Positions 32,751 to 38,674 of a stretch of DNA of 38,674 bases are shown here, piece after piece; positions within the stretch are counted from its first letter, which is position 1; every line of letters begins with the position of its first letter. Under the pieces are notes generated by a model. The model was not told where the DNA came from and did no database searches. It saw only the letters and a list, made by a program, of their open reading frames with translations. The DNA lies in assembly GCA_018712945.1 (NCBI GenBank), contig DVFZ01000067.1:1-38674 (forward strand), written 5' to 3'. Position numbers and translations under genes: made by a program. The stretch is from Candidatus Pullichristensenella stercorigallinarum. Its GTDB lineage: Bacteria > Bacillota > Clostridia > Christensenellales > Aristaeellaceae.

Positions 32751-33515
32751 TCAGGCCAGGTACAGGGAAACCCTGTCCAGTATGCGGTTTACGTTGTCGG
32801 CCATGGAGATCATGCCCGATAAGTAGATCGTGCCGCGACACATCTCGTCCAGCGTGGAGGCCGTGCCGGTAAACAAACCGTGGGCCAGGTCAATATCGGC
32901 AAATTCCATGATGACGCGCGGCTTTTCGCAGGGCTGTTTGATGGTGGCAAAATGATGATCCTTGACGCGGATGGTCAGGGAAACGGCGTCCTTGATGCCC
33001 AGCGACAGATCGCCATCCACCGTATACGAGGCCGACAGGCGGGCGATGGGGTCTGTGTTGGCCAGGGCCGAAATCGCCCCGGCGATGGTGTACATGGTGA
33101 GGATGGTGCTCTCCTCGAAAAACGCCCGGTCGCGCATGGCTTCCTCCGAGGGGCGCAAAAGCTCGGTCAGGCGGTCGGTGAGCTTGGTAAACGGCCCGGT
33201 GAGGAAGGTGAGCAGCTGCACCACGCCCTTGACCGGCATGCCGGGCTTGGCGTGGTCGATGAGGTTGTTGAACTTTTCCGGCGAGGCAAAGCGCATTTTG
33301 CAGGTGCAATCCGTGTCGCCCTCGGTCATGCGGCAGCCCTCGCGGGTGAAGTGGAAGGTGCAGCAGGGGCCGTCTTTGACCTCCAGGCACATCGAAACCG
33401 GCTTTTTCAGCCCCGCGAGAATTTCTTTTGCCTTTGCGTCCATGGCGCAAAGGTTTTCCAGCGCGCCCAGAACGCCGTACATGTTCACATAGGCCATTGC
33501 CCGGGTATCCTTCAT
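32751..33515 (-). CDS. Protein with two SCP2-like lipid-binding domains
   Basis: This 254-residue protein has no signal peptide or membrane segment. Two similar halves can be seen. The first (about 35-120) has SMCLEVKDGPCCTFHF, a DCTCKMRFASPEKFNNLI-type strand-helix and a GMPVKGVV turn. The second (about 150-250) has SLTIRVKDHHFATI, ADIDLAHGLFTGTAS and GTIYLSGMIS. Both fit the SCP2 sterol-transfer fold, in which a hydrophobic pocket binds lipid or acyl groups. I place it there with moderate confidence from the pattern only. Its ATG follows GGGAGG by seven bases. It is the first gene of a pair with a class III aminotransferase. Confidence 0.65.
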   Translation of the reverse strand: MKDTRAMAYVNMYGVLGALENLCAMDAKAKEILAGLKKPVSMCLEVKDGPCCTFHFTREGCRMTEGDTDCTCKMRFASPEKFNNLIDHAKPGMPVKGVVQLLTFLTGPFTKLTDRLTELLRPSEEAMRDRAFFEESTILTMYTIAGAISALANTDPIARLSASYTVDGDLSLGIKDAVSLTIRVKDHHFATIKQPCEKPRVIMEFADIDLAHGLFTGTASTLDEMCRGTIYLSGMISMADNVNRILDRVSLYLA

Positions 33516-33565
33516 GGCGTTTCCTCCCTGCGGTGTGTTAGAAACAGTGTACCATAAGTATGTAA

Positions 33566-33587
33566 AGTAATTATCAATATAATTACT
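33566..33587 (-). terminator. AT-rich hairpin after the islet gene
   Basis: AGTAATTAT pairs perfectly with ATAATTACT around CAAT, about 20 bases past the stop of the HEYGH gene. It could end transcription on the minus strand, with TTTACA following. Confidence 0.5.
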
Positions 33588-33604
33588 CTCACTAAAATTG
33601 TAAT

Positions 33605-34066
33605 TTATATAATAGCATTTTCCATTGATTTTTCTTTTGTAACTTTTTCACCTAAATAATTAGCAAGCTTTTCTGTAAAAAAGCTAAAGTAAGATACTCC
33701 GTTGTTTCTTTTATTTTGAAAATATGGCAAAAATCCCCATAGTGTTGATGGAATCCCCATTACTATTAAATATAATGGTCCAAAAATAAGGGATTGAATT
33801 GTATGACCATATTCGTGAACTAAAAGCCTTTTACTTAATTCTTCATCTGGTATTTTATTTTTTGTTCTTTTATCTTTCATCGGATTAGTTGTTGTAAAGA
33901 CGAACATTCCCAAAGATACACTTGAAGGAACATTTCTTTCAGTAATAATTGCACCGTGATAAAAATAATGTTTATTTTTTATATTAATTAAAAGTACTAT
34001 AAATCCTAACAATGTTTGTGGCAATCCCCAAGTGCATTGAATTAATATATATATTACATTTTTCAT
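33605..34066 (-). CDS. Small membrane protein with an HExxH motif
   Basis: This is a 153-residue protein of low-GC codon use inside the AT-rich islet. I chose the ATG at 34066, preceded by GGAG; the TTG at 34078 is less likely. A hydrophobic start (about 1-28) is followed by a soluble part with RLLVHEYGHTIQS (about 83-95). HEYGH fits the HExxH zinc-binding motif of metalloproteases. A second hydrophobic stretch (FGPLYLIVMGIPSTLWGFLPYF) comes next. I recognise the pattern from uncharacterised membrane proteins but know no function. A membrane metalloprotease is possible; the third zinc ligand cannot be assigned with confidence. Confidence 0.75.
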   Translation of the reverse strand: MKNVIYILIQCTWGLPQTLLGFIVLLINIKNKHYFYHGAIITERNVPSSVSLGMFVFTTTNPMKDKRTKNKIPDEELSKRLLVHEYGHTIQSLIFGPLYLIVMGIPSTLWGFLPYFQNKRNNGVSYFSFFTEKLANYLGEKVTKEKSMENAII

Positions 34067-34123
34067 AACTAACTCCAATCTACAACTTACTATATTTCTT
34101 ACTAAATTAAATTGTAATTTGTA

Positions 34124-34290
34124 TTATTTTTTTAATACTTTTAAAACAAAACCTAATCCCAGACCAATCATAGCAAATACATATCCTAACATAAAATTAT
34201 CCAAAACAATTCCCAATGTATTTCCTATAATAAATCCTCCGATAATTAACCATTCTATTTTATCGTCATTATCATTTTCTATTTCAAAGA
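34124..34290 (-). pseudogene. Truncated small membrane protein at the islet edge
   Basis: The last 50 or so codons of a hydrophobic protein are present, containing EWLIIGGFIIGNTLG, LGYVFAMIGLGLGF and a final LKVLKK. Upstream, the frame runs straight into GC-rich host sequence with a different character, so the start is missing. It probably lost its beginning when the islet was inserted or broken. A short intact gene starting inside the AT-rich part cannot be excluded, but no ATG with a ribosome-binding site was found. Confidence 0.6.
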
Positions 34291-34320
34291 ATACCGCGGT
34301 AAAACGGCGGAGAAAGGAAC

Positions 34321-34352
34321 AAAAAGGCGGCGGAACGCCCTGCCCCACCGCC
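34321..34352 (-). terminator. Terminator of the secreted-protein gene
   Basis: On the minus strand GGCGGTGGGG pairs with TTCCGCCGCC using three wobbles, followed by TTTTTG. It lies directly before the AT-rich islet. Confidence 0.82.
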
Positions 34353-34367
34353 GATGCTTTTTGCGGT

Positions 34368-35189
34368 TTACTTCCAATTCGTGAAAAGCGTATACTCCGT
34401 TTCCCCGGCCTTGCGTGCGTACACGCCGCCATCGTAGGTCACCAGCGCGCCGAAGCTCTCCGCGTAGCCGTCGCCCTCGCCCTGACCAATGCTGAAGGCG
34501 TAGCCCTCGCAGCCATCCGCCTCCGAGAAGCCCTCAAGGATGATGCGCCAGCCGTCCGCGCCCTCCCCGTATGCGAGGTAGGCGTAGGCGATCTGAGCCG
34601 CGTCTTCGGCGCTGATGTTGTCGCCCGGGTCGCCCATCATCTCCGGCGATCGCGTGTCCTCAAAGGTATAGCCTGTGGCGTACCAGCTTGCAAAGCTGCC
34701 GTTGTAGGCGGCCCCTGCGGGCAGCGCCCATGTGCCGTCGGTGTTCAAAAAGTGCAGCCCCGCGCTTTCGATGGTGTTGAAAAACACCTTCTGCACGCCC
34801 AGATTGTTGACCAGCGTGTGGTAGGCGCTGTCCAGCATGAATTGCAGCGTGGAATCAAAATCGTAGAAGGTCAATTGCAGGCTTTCCACTTCCATGGGCG
34901 CGTCCACGCCGGGCATGAGCGAGGCCTCGCTCGACCATGTGAGGGTGATCGCCTCGCCCTCCCGCTCGATGCTTTCACAGGCAAAGGCGTGCTCCGTCAG
35001 CGCGGACAGCCCTTCCAGCAGCCTTTCGGCGGTCAATTCCCCTGAATATCCCAGCGGGTACTGCCCCACCTCCTCGCCGTAGGCGACCACATAGAGGGTG
35101 GCGGTATTCTCCGGCTCCGCCAAAGCCACGGGGGCAAGGGTGAGGCACAGGGCGGCCAGCGCCGCCAGCAGCTTTTTCATGGGGAACAC
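34368..35189 (-). CDS. Secreted protein of unknown function
   Basis: This is a 273-residue protein with a clear signal peptide (MKKLLAALAALCLTLAPVALA, cleaved before EPENT). The start may be the GTG at 35189, with AGAAGG close upstream, or the ATG three codons later. The mature part is acidic. Its first half (about 30-145) has the feel of a GerMN-type fold (LYVVAYGEEVGQYPLGY; LVNNLGVQKVFF), seen in spore and wall proteins, but I am not sure. The second half has a GTWALP and a GWRIILEGF segment and no catalytic motif. It shares direction with pncB, 81 bases downstream of it. Confidence 0.7.
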   Translation of the reverse strand: MFPMKKLLAALAALCLTLAPVALAEPENTATLYVVAYGEEVGQYPLGYSGELTAERLLEGLSALTEHAFACESIEREGEAITLTWSSEASLMPGVDAPMEVESLQLTFYDFDSTLQFMLDSAYHTLVNNLGVQKVFFNTIESAGLHFLNTDGTWALPAGAAYNGSFASWYATGYTFEDTRSPEMMGDPGDNISAEDAAQIAYAYLAYGEGADGWRIILEGFSEADGCEGYAFSIGQGEGDGYAESFGALVTYDGGVYARKAGETEYTLFTNWK

Positions 35190-35270
35190 TTCGCCTTCTT
35201 CAAAATTCGGAATGTTTCCGTATCTCCTTGGACGCGGAAGCGTCCGCGAAGGTTCCCATGCCTTTCCAAA

Positions 35271-36722
35271 TTATCCGCGCGCCTGGTCGAGCATGCTCAT
35301 TTTCAGCTCGTACATGCGCGGGCTCATGTCCACATAGTGTCCGTGCGGGTTTTCAAAGCGCTGCTCTTCCTCCCACACCTGCGTCTTGAGCTGGCGGCGC
35401 ACATATTCGCGCACTTCATCCAGCGGTTCGGGCTGATAGACCAGCTTGCCGTTTTCAAATACGCACACCTGCAACTGCTCAAAGCGGCAGTTTTCAAAGT
35501 GCCGGATGCGCCAGGGACGCACGGGATCGACGAAGCGGTACGGTTCCGGCCCGGGCAGCGGCTCCTCGGCAAGCGTGAGCAGGTCGGCCACGCTCTTGCC
35601 GTGCTCGTCGTACACGCGCAGAAGGCGCTTCAGGCCGGGATTGGTGACCTTTTCCACATTTTCGGAAATCTTGATGCGCGGCACAAAGCGGCCGTTTTCC
35701 TCCACGGCCACCAGCTTGTATACCGCGCCGAACACCGGCTCGCTGCGGGCGGTAATCAGGCGCTCGCCCACGCCGAAGATGTCTATCTTCGCGTCCTGGT
35801 TGAGCAGGGAGGAAATGGTGGCTTCATCCAGGCTGTTGGAGGCGACGATTTTGCAATCCGTCAGCCCGGCATCGTCGAGCATGGCGCGGGCCTTTTTGGA
35901 AAGGTAGGCCAAGTCGCCGCTGTCCAGGCGGATGCCCTGAAGGCGCTTGTCCATGGGCATGAGCACCTCTTTGGCCACGCGGATGGCGTTGGGAATGCCG
36001 CTTTCAAGCACGTCGTAGGTGTCCACCAGCAGCGTGCAGCCGTCGGGATAGGCCCGGGCATACTTTTCAAAGGCTGTGTATTCGTCTGGGTAGAACATCA
36101 CCCACGAGTGCGCCATCGTGCCCGACACGGGGATGCCGAACATCTGCCCGGCCAGCACCGTGGCGGTGGAGTTGACGCCGCCGATATAGGAGGCGCGCGC
36201 GCCATAGACCGCCGAGTCGATGTTGTGGGCGCGGCGGGCGCCGAAATCGCTGACCACGCGCCCCTGCGCGGCGCGCACGATGCGGTTGGCCTTGGTGGCA
36301 ATCAGCGATTGGTGGTTGATTTCCAGCAGTATGGCCGTTTCCACAATCTGCGCCTCAATCAGCGGCGCGACCACCGTCACCACCGGCGTGTTGGGATACA
36401 TCACTGTGCCCTCGCGCAGCGCGTAGAGGCTGCCGGTGAAGCGGAAATTTTTTAGATAGGCGAGAAAGCCCTCGTCAAAAATGCCCTGCGCGCGCAAAAA
36501 GGCGATGTCCTCGCCGGTAAAGTGCAGGCTGCGGATGTAGTCCGCTACCTGCGCCAATCCCGCGAAAATGGCAAAGCCGCCGTTGTCGGGGTTTTTGCGG
36601 TAAAACACGTCGAAGGCCACGCGAACGTCGCCAACGCCGTCGCGGAAATAGCCGTTGGACATGGTCAGCTCATAAAAGTCCATCACCATGGACAGGTTGC
36701 GTTCCCGGTGTTGCTCAAACAT
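35271..36722 (-). CDS. pncB: Nicotinate phosphoribosyltransferase
   Basis: This 483-residue enzyme makes nicotinate mononucleotide from nicotinate and PRPP, the salvage entry to NAD. Diagnostic parts are DFYELTMSNGYF (15-26), KANRIVRAAQGR, DFGARRAHNIDSAVYGARASYIGG (about 158-181), SGTMAHSWVMFY, LLVDTYDVLESGIPNA and GIRLDSGDLAYLSKKAR (about 263-279). Length is normal for the bacterial family. The ATG at 36722 follows GGAGG. It is divergent from the beta-CASP gene. Confidence 0.95.
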   Translation of the reverse strand: MFEQHRERNLSMVMDFYELTMSNGYFRDGVGDVRVAFDVFYRKNPDNGGFAIFAGLAQVADYIRSLHFTGEDIAFLRAQGIFDEGFLAYLKNFRFTGSLYALREGTVMYPNTPVVTVVAPLIEAQIVETAILLEINHQSLIATKANRIVRAAQGRVVSDFGARRAHNIDSAVYGARASYIGGVNSTATVLAGQMFGIPVSGTMAHSWVMFYPDEYTAFEKYARAYPDGCTLLVDTYDVLESGIPNAIRVAKEVLMPMDKRLQGIRLDSGDLAYLSKKARAMLDDAGLTDCKIVASNSLDEATISSLLNQDAKIDIFGVGERLITARSEPVFGAVYKLVAVEENGRFVPRIKISENVEKVTNPGLKRLLRVYDEHGKSVADLLTLAEEPLPGPEPYRFVDPVRPWRIRHFENCRFEQLQVCVFENGKLVYQPEPLDEVREYVRRQLKTQVWEEEQRFENPHGHYVDMSPRMYELKMSMLDQARG

Positions 36723-36754
36723 AACGCATCCTCCGCAAGCGTATCGTTTTTATG

Positions 36755-36782
36755 ATTATAGCACATTCTGGCTTCCGGTAAA
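36755..36782 (-). promoter_or_regulatory. Promoter of pncB
   Basis: On the minus strand TTTACC (36777-36782), 16 bases and TATAAT (36755-36760) with a preceding TGC extension. Confidence 0.72.
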
Positions 36783-36805
36783 AGCGCAATTCGATGAAAA
36801 GCGCC

Positions 36806-36834
36806 TTGTCTTGGCCGCGCAAAGCCATTATAAT
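36806..36834 (+). promoter_or_regulatory. Promoter of the beta-CASP gene
   Basis: TTGTCT (36806-36811), 17 bases and TATAAT (36829-36834). The ribosome-binding site AAAGGAG follows at once, so the leader is very short. Confidence 0.75.
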
Positions 36835-36855
36835 AGAAGAAAGGAGCGTGAGAAT

Positions 36856-38451
36856 ATGCGCATGGAATTTCTTGGGGCGGCGCACGAGGTCACCGGCAGC
36901 CAGACCCTTTTGACCGTCAACGGCCGTTCGTTTCTCGTCGATTGCGGCATGGAGCAGGGTGTGAACCGCTTTGAGAACAAGCCGTCGCCCGTGGCGGCGC
37001 GCGATCTTCTTTGCGCGCTGGTCACGCACGCCCACATCGACCATGCCGGCAACCTGCCGCTTTTGTACAAACAGGGCTTCCGCGGCCCCATTTACGCCAC
37101 GGAGGAGACCTGCAACCTTTTGCAGATCATGTTGCGCGACAGCGCCCACATCCAGGTATCCGACGCGGAATGGAAAAACCGCAAGGCCCAGCGCGCGGGC
37201 GGAGCGCCGGTGGAGCCGGTATACGATCTGGAGGACGCCGAGGGCGCGCTGGGGCTTCTGCGCCCCTGCCGTTACGGGGAGCGCCTGCCGGTGCTGGAGG
37301 GCGTGGAGATTCGCTTTACAGACGTCGGGCATCTGCTCGGCTCGGCGGCCATTGAATTGTGGCTGCGCGAAGGGGATGTGGAGCGCAAGGTGGTGTTCAG
37401 CGGCGATGTGGGCAACACTAACCAGCCCCTGCTGCGCGATCCCCAGAAGGTAGCGGGCGCGGATGTGCTGGTGATCGAGTCTACCTATGGCGACCGCCTG
37501 CATGAGAAGGCGCGCGTGGACTACCCGCGGGCGCTGGCAGACGTGCTGCAAAGGACGTTGGACCGCGGCGGAAACGTGGTCATTCCCTCCTTCGCCGTCG
37601 GCCGTACGCAGGAAATCCTGTACTTCCTGCGTCAGATCAAGCTCGAAGGGTTGCTGCATGGGCACGACGGATTTCCCGTTTACGTGGACAGCCCCCTCGC
37701 AAACGAGGCCACCGCAGTGTTTTTACAGGCCGACCCCGCCTCGCTGGATGAGGAGGCGCGCGCCCTGATTCGCGCGGGCGTCAACCCCCTCTGGTTTGAC
37801 GGCCTCAAGACCAGCGTTACCGCCGAGGAAAGCAAGGCCATCAATTTTGACAAGACCCCCAAGGTCATCCTTTCCGCCAGCGGCATGTGCGATGCCGGCC
37901 GCATCCGCCATCACTTAAAGCACAACCTCTGGCGCCGGGAATCGACCATATTGTTCGTGGGCTATCAGGCCGAGGGCACCCTGGGACGGCAGATTGTCGA
38001 AGGCGCGAAAAAGGTCAAGCTCTTTGGCGAGGAAATCGAGGTTGCCGCCGAGATCCGCGTGTTGCCCGGCGTCAGCGGCCATGCCGACCGCGACGGGCTG
38101 CTCGCCTGGCTGCAGGCCTTCGACCAGAAGCCGGGGCGCGTGTTCGTCAATCATGGCGACGACGCTTCCTGCACGGCCTTTGTCGATACGCTCAAACACC
38201 TTGGCTACGATGCGCGTGCCCCCTTCAGCGGCGCGGCATATGATATCGCTGCCGGCGCCATCCTGGAGTGGCCCGAGGGCGTTCCCGCGCTCAAGGCCAA
38301 GGCCCGCGCCAGGAGCAACGTCTTTAACCGCCTGCTGGAAGCCGTCAACCGCCTCATGCGCGTGGCGCGCGGTTGCGAAGGCATGGCCAACAAGGAACTC
38401 GCCAAGTTCGAAAGCCAGATCAACCACCTCGCCGACGAGTGGGAGCGCTGA
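36856..38451 (+). CDS. Beta-CASP metallo-beta-lactamase-fold protein, putative RNA-processing nuclease
   Basis: This 531-residue protein belongs to the CPSF-like/beta-CASP branch. Zinc ligands are in THAHIDHAG (H58, H60, D62, H63), DVGHLLGSA and SGDVGN. The beta-CASP insert (about 230-400) has VIPSFAVGRTQEIL and SASGMCDAGRIRHHL, and the C-terminal RMMBL part has PGVSGHADRDGL. Such proteins cut RNA in all domains of life, although several bacterial ones are uncharacterised. A tail of about 65 residues (from RSNVFNRLLEAVNRLMR) is helical and probably specific to this group. The ATG at 36856 follows AAAGGAGCG; the longer frame is not used. Confidence 0.9.
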   Translation: MRMEFLGAAHEVTGSQTLLTVNGRSFLVDCGMEQGVNRFENKPSPVAARDLLCALVTHAHIDHAGNLPLLYKQGFRGPIYATEETCNLLQIMLRDSAHIQVSDAEWKNRKAQRAGGAPVEPVYDLEDAEGALGLLRPCRYGERLPVLEGVEIRFTDVGHLLGSAAIELWLREGDVERKVVFSGDVGNTNQPLLRDPQKVAGADVLVIESTYGDRLHEKARVDYPRALADVLQRTLDRGGNVVIPSFAVGRTQEILYFLRQIKLEGLLHGHDGFPVYVDSPLANEATAVFLQADPASLDEEARALIRAGVNPLWFDGLKTSVTAEESKAINFDKTPKVILSASGMCDAGRIRHHLKHNLWRRESTILFVGYQAEGTLGRQIVEGAKKVKLFGEEIEVAAEIRVLPGVSGHADRDGLLAWLQAFDQKPGRVFVNHGDDASCTAFVDTLKHLGYDARAPFSGAAYDIAAGAILEWPEGVPALKAKARARSNVFNRLLEAVNRLMRVARGCEGMANKELAKFESQINHLADEWER

Positions 38452-38471
38452 TGCACCCGTTCAATGTCAAA

Positions 38472-38498
38472 ACCGCCCCGAAGCATCTTCGGGGCGGT
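38472..38498 (+). terminator. Terminator hairpin of the beta-CASP gene, lacking its U-tract
   Basis: ACCGCCCCGAA pairs perfectly with TTCGGGGCGGT around GCATC. As after rhaA, the run of T is missing and the 177-bp repeat starts at the last stem base. Confidence 0.78.
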
Positions 38499-38674
38499 CA
38501 GAGCGCTGACAAAGCCTGCAAACGCAAAAATTGCCCTGAACAAAGAGAAATCAGGGGCAATTTTTGCTTCCTGCGTCAGCTGCACATGCAGCCTGCGGTC
38601 ACTTACGTCTATGTAAGCTCCCTTGCCTGCAAGTTTGCTTCCTTGTCTTGCAGGCTTTCTCATCACTCTGGCAG
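38498..38674 (+). repeat. 177-bp structured repeat, copy 2 (reaches the window end)
   Basis: This matches 30937-31113 without gaps, with 6 substitutions. It ends in CTCTGGCAG at the last base, so the right edge and any following hairpin lie outside the window. The central hairpin, GCAAAAATTGCC against GGCAATTTTTGC, pairs better than in copy 1. Confidence 0.85.

Larger units (their letters stand above)
33541..34295. mobile_element. AT-rich islet of foreign composition
   Basis: By eye this stretch is far poorer in G and C than everything around it. Boundaries are sharp: AT-rich sequence starts near 33541 and ends near 34295 with the return of GC-rich sequence (CCGCGG). It carries one intact small gene and one with its beginning cut off, both on the minus strand. 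No transposase, integrase or flanking repeat was seen. The right edge lies about 25 bases past the U-tract of a terminator. Confidence 0.7.

Noticed and set aside
31373..32872. 499-codon frame opposite the class III aminotransferase
   Set aside because: Shadow frame; the minus-strand enzyme motifs are clear.
1..38674. CRISPR array, tRNA, rRNA, insertion-sequence transposase or integrase
   Set aside because: Looked for on both strands; no regularly spaced repeats, tRNA-like cloverleaf, rRNA core or transposase/integrase motif was found.

Overview
The window looks like chromosomal DNA from a high-GC member of the Clostridia, a gut-type Gram-positive anaerobe; GC was judged by eye, not computed. 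The evidence is the split glycine decarboxylase (gcvPA/gcvPB) behind a tandem glycine riboswitch, a lactate dehydrogenase-EtfBA operon, OmpR-type two-component systems, YkuD L,D-transpeptidases with Thr-Pro linkers, and the absence of outer-membrane genes. No rRNA, tRNA, CRISPR array, transposase or integrase was found.

Layout. 84-3257 (+): a translationally coupled operon of membrane protein, response regulator, histidine kinase and second membrane protein. 3766-8698 (+): an ABC ATPase and a 1409-residue FtsX-like permease with an approximately 600-residue coiled coil containing three exact 97-residue repeats. 8710-13221 (+): promoter, glycine riboswitch, terminator and gcvT-gcvH-gcvPA-gcvPB. 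13756-17053 (-): FAD-linked dehydrogenase, etfB and etfA, probably an Etf-coupled lactate dehydrogenase. 17324-18541 (+): a type Ic aspartate aminotransferase-like gene between two inverted copies of a structured repeat. 18875-21251 (-): a polar amino-acid ABC importer. 21565-22503 (-): a LysR regulator. 22732-25982 (-): two L,D-transpeptidases. 26220-28309 (-): a PhoP/PhoR-like two-component system. 28459-30896: a divergent AraC regulator and L-rhamnose isomerase. 31469-33515 (-): a class III aminotransferase with a tandem SCP2-like protein. About 33541-34295: an AT-rich foreign islet. 34368-36722 (-): a secreted protein and nicotinate phosphoribosyltransferase. 36856-38451 (+): a beta-CASP metallo-beta-lactamase-fold protein.

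How the genes work together. The gcv genes cleave glycine and are controlled by glycine through the riboswitch; no dihydrolipoamide dehydrogenase gene is present, so that subunit must come from elsewhere. The dehydrogenase-EtfBA operon would link 2-hydroxyacid oxidation to NAD or ferredoxin. The two transpeptidases beside a PhoP/PhoR-like pair form a cell-wall neighbourhood.

The least ordinary material is non-coding. A 177-bp structured repeat occurs twice (30937-31113 and 38498-38674, 6 differences). Each copy starts exactly where the U-tract of the preceding gene's terminator should be, and the first lies between two near-identical terminator hairpins. A second repeat family forms inverted flanks (17091-17294 and about 18542-18830) around the type Ic aminotransferase; one of these also abuts a terminator hairpin. 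These terminator-associated elements and the repeat-bearing permease are the best candidates for something undescribed.
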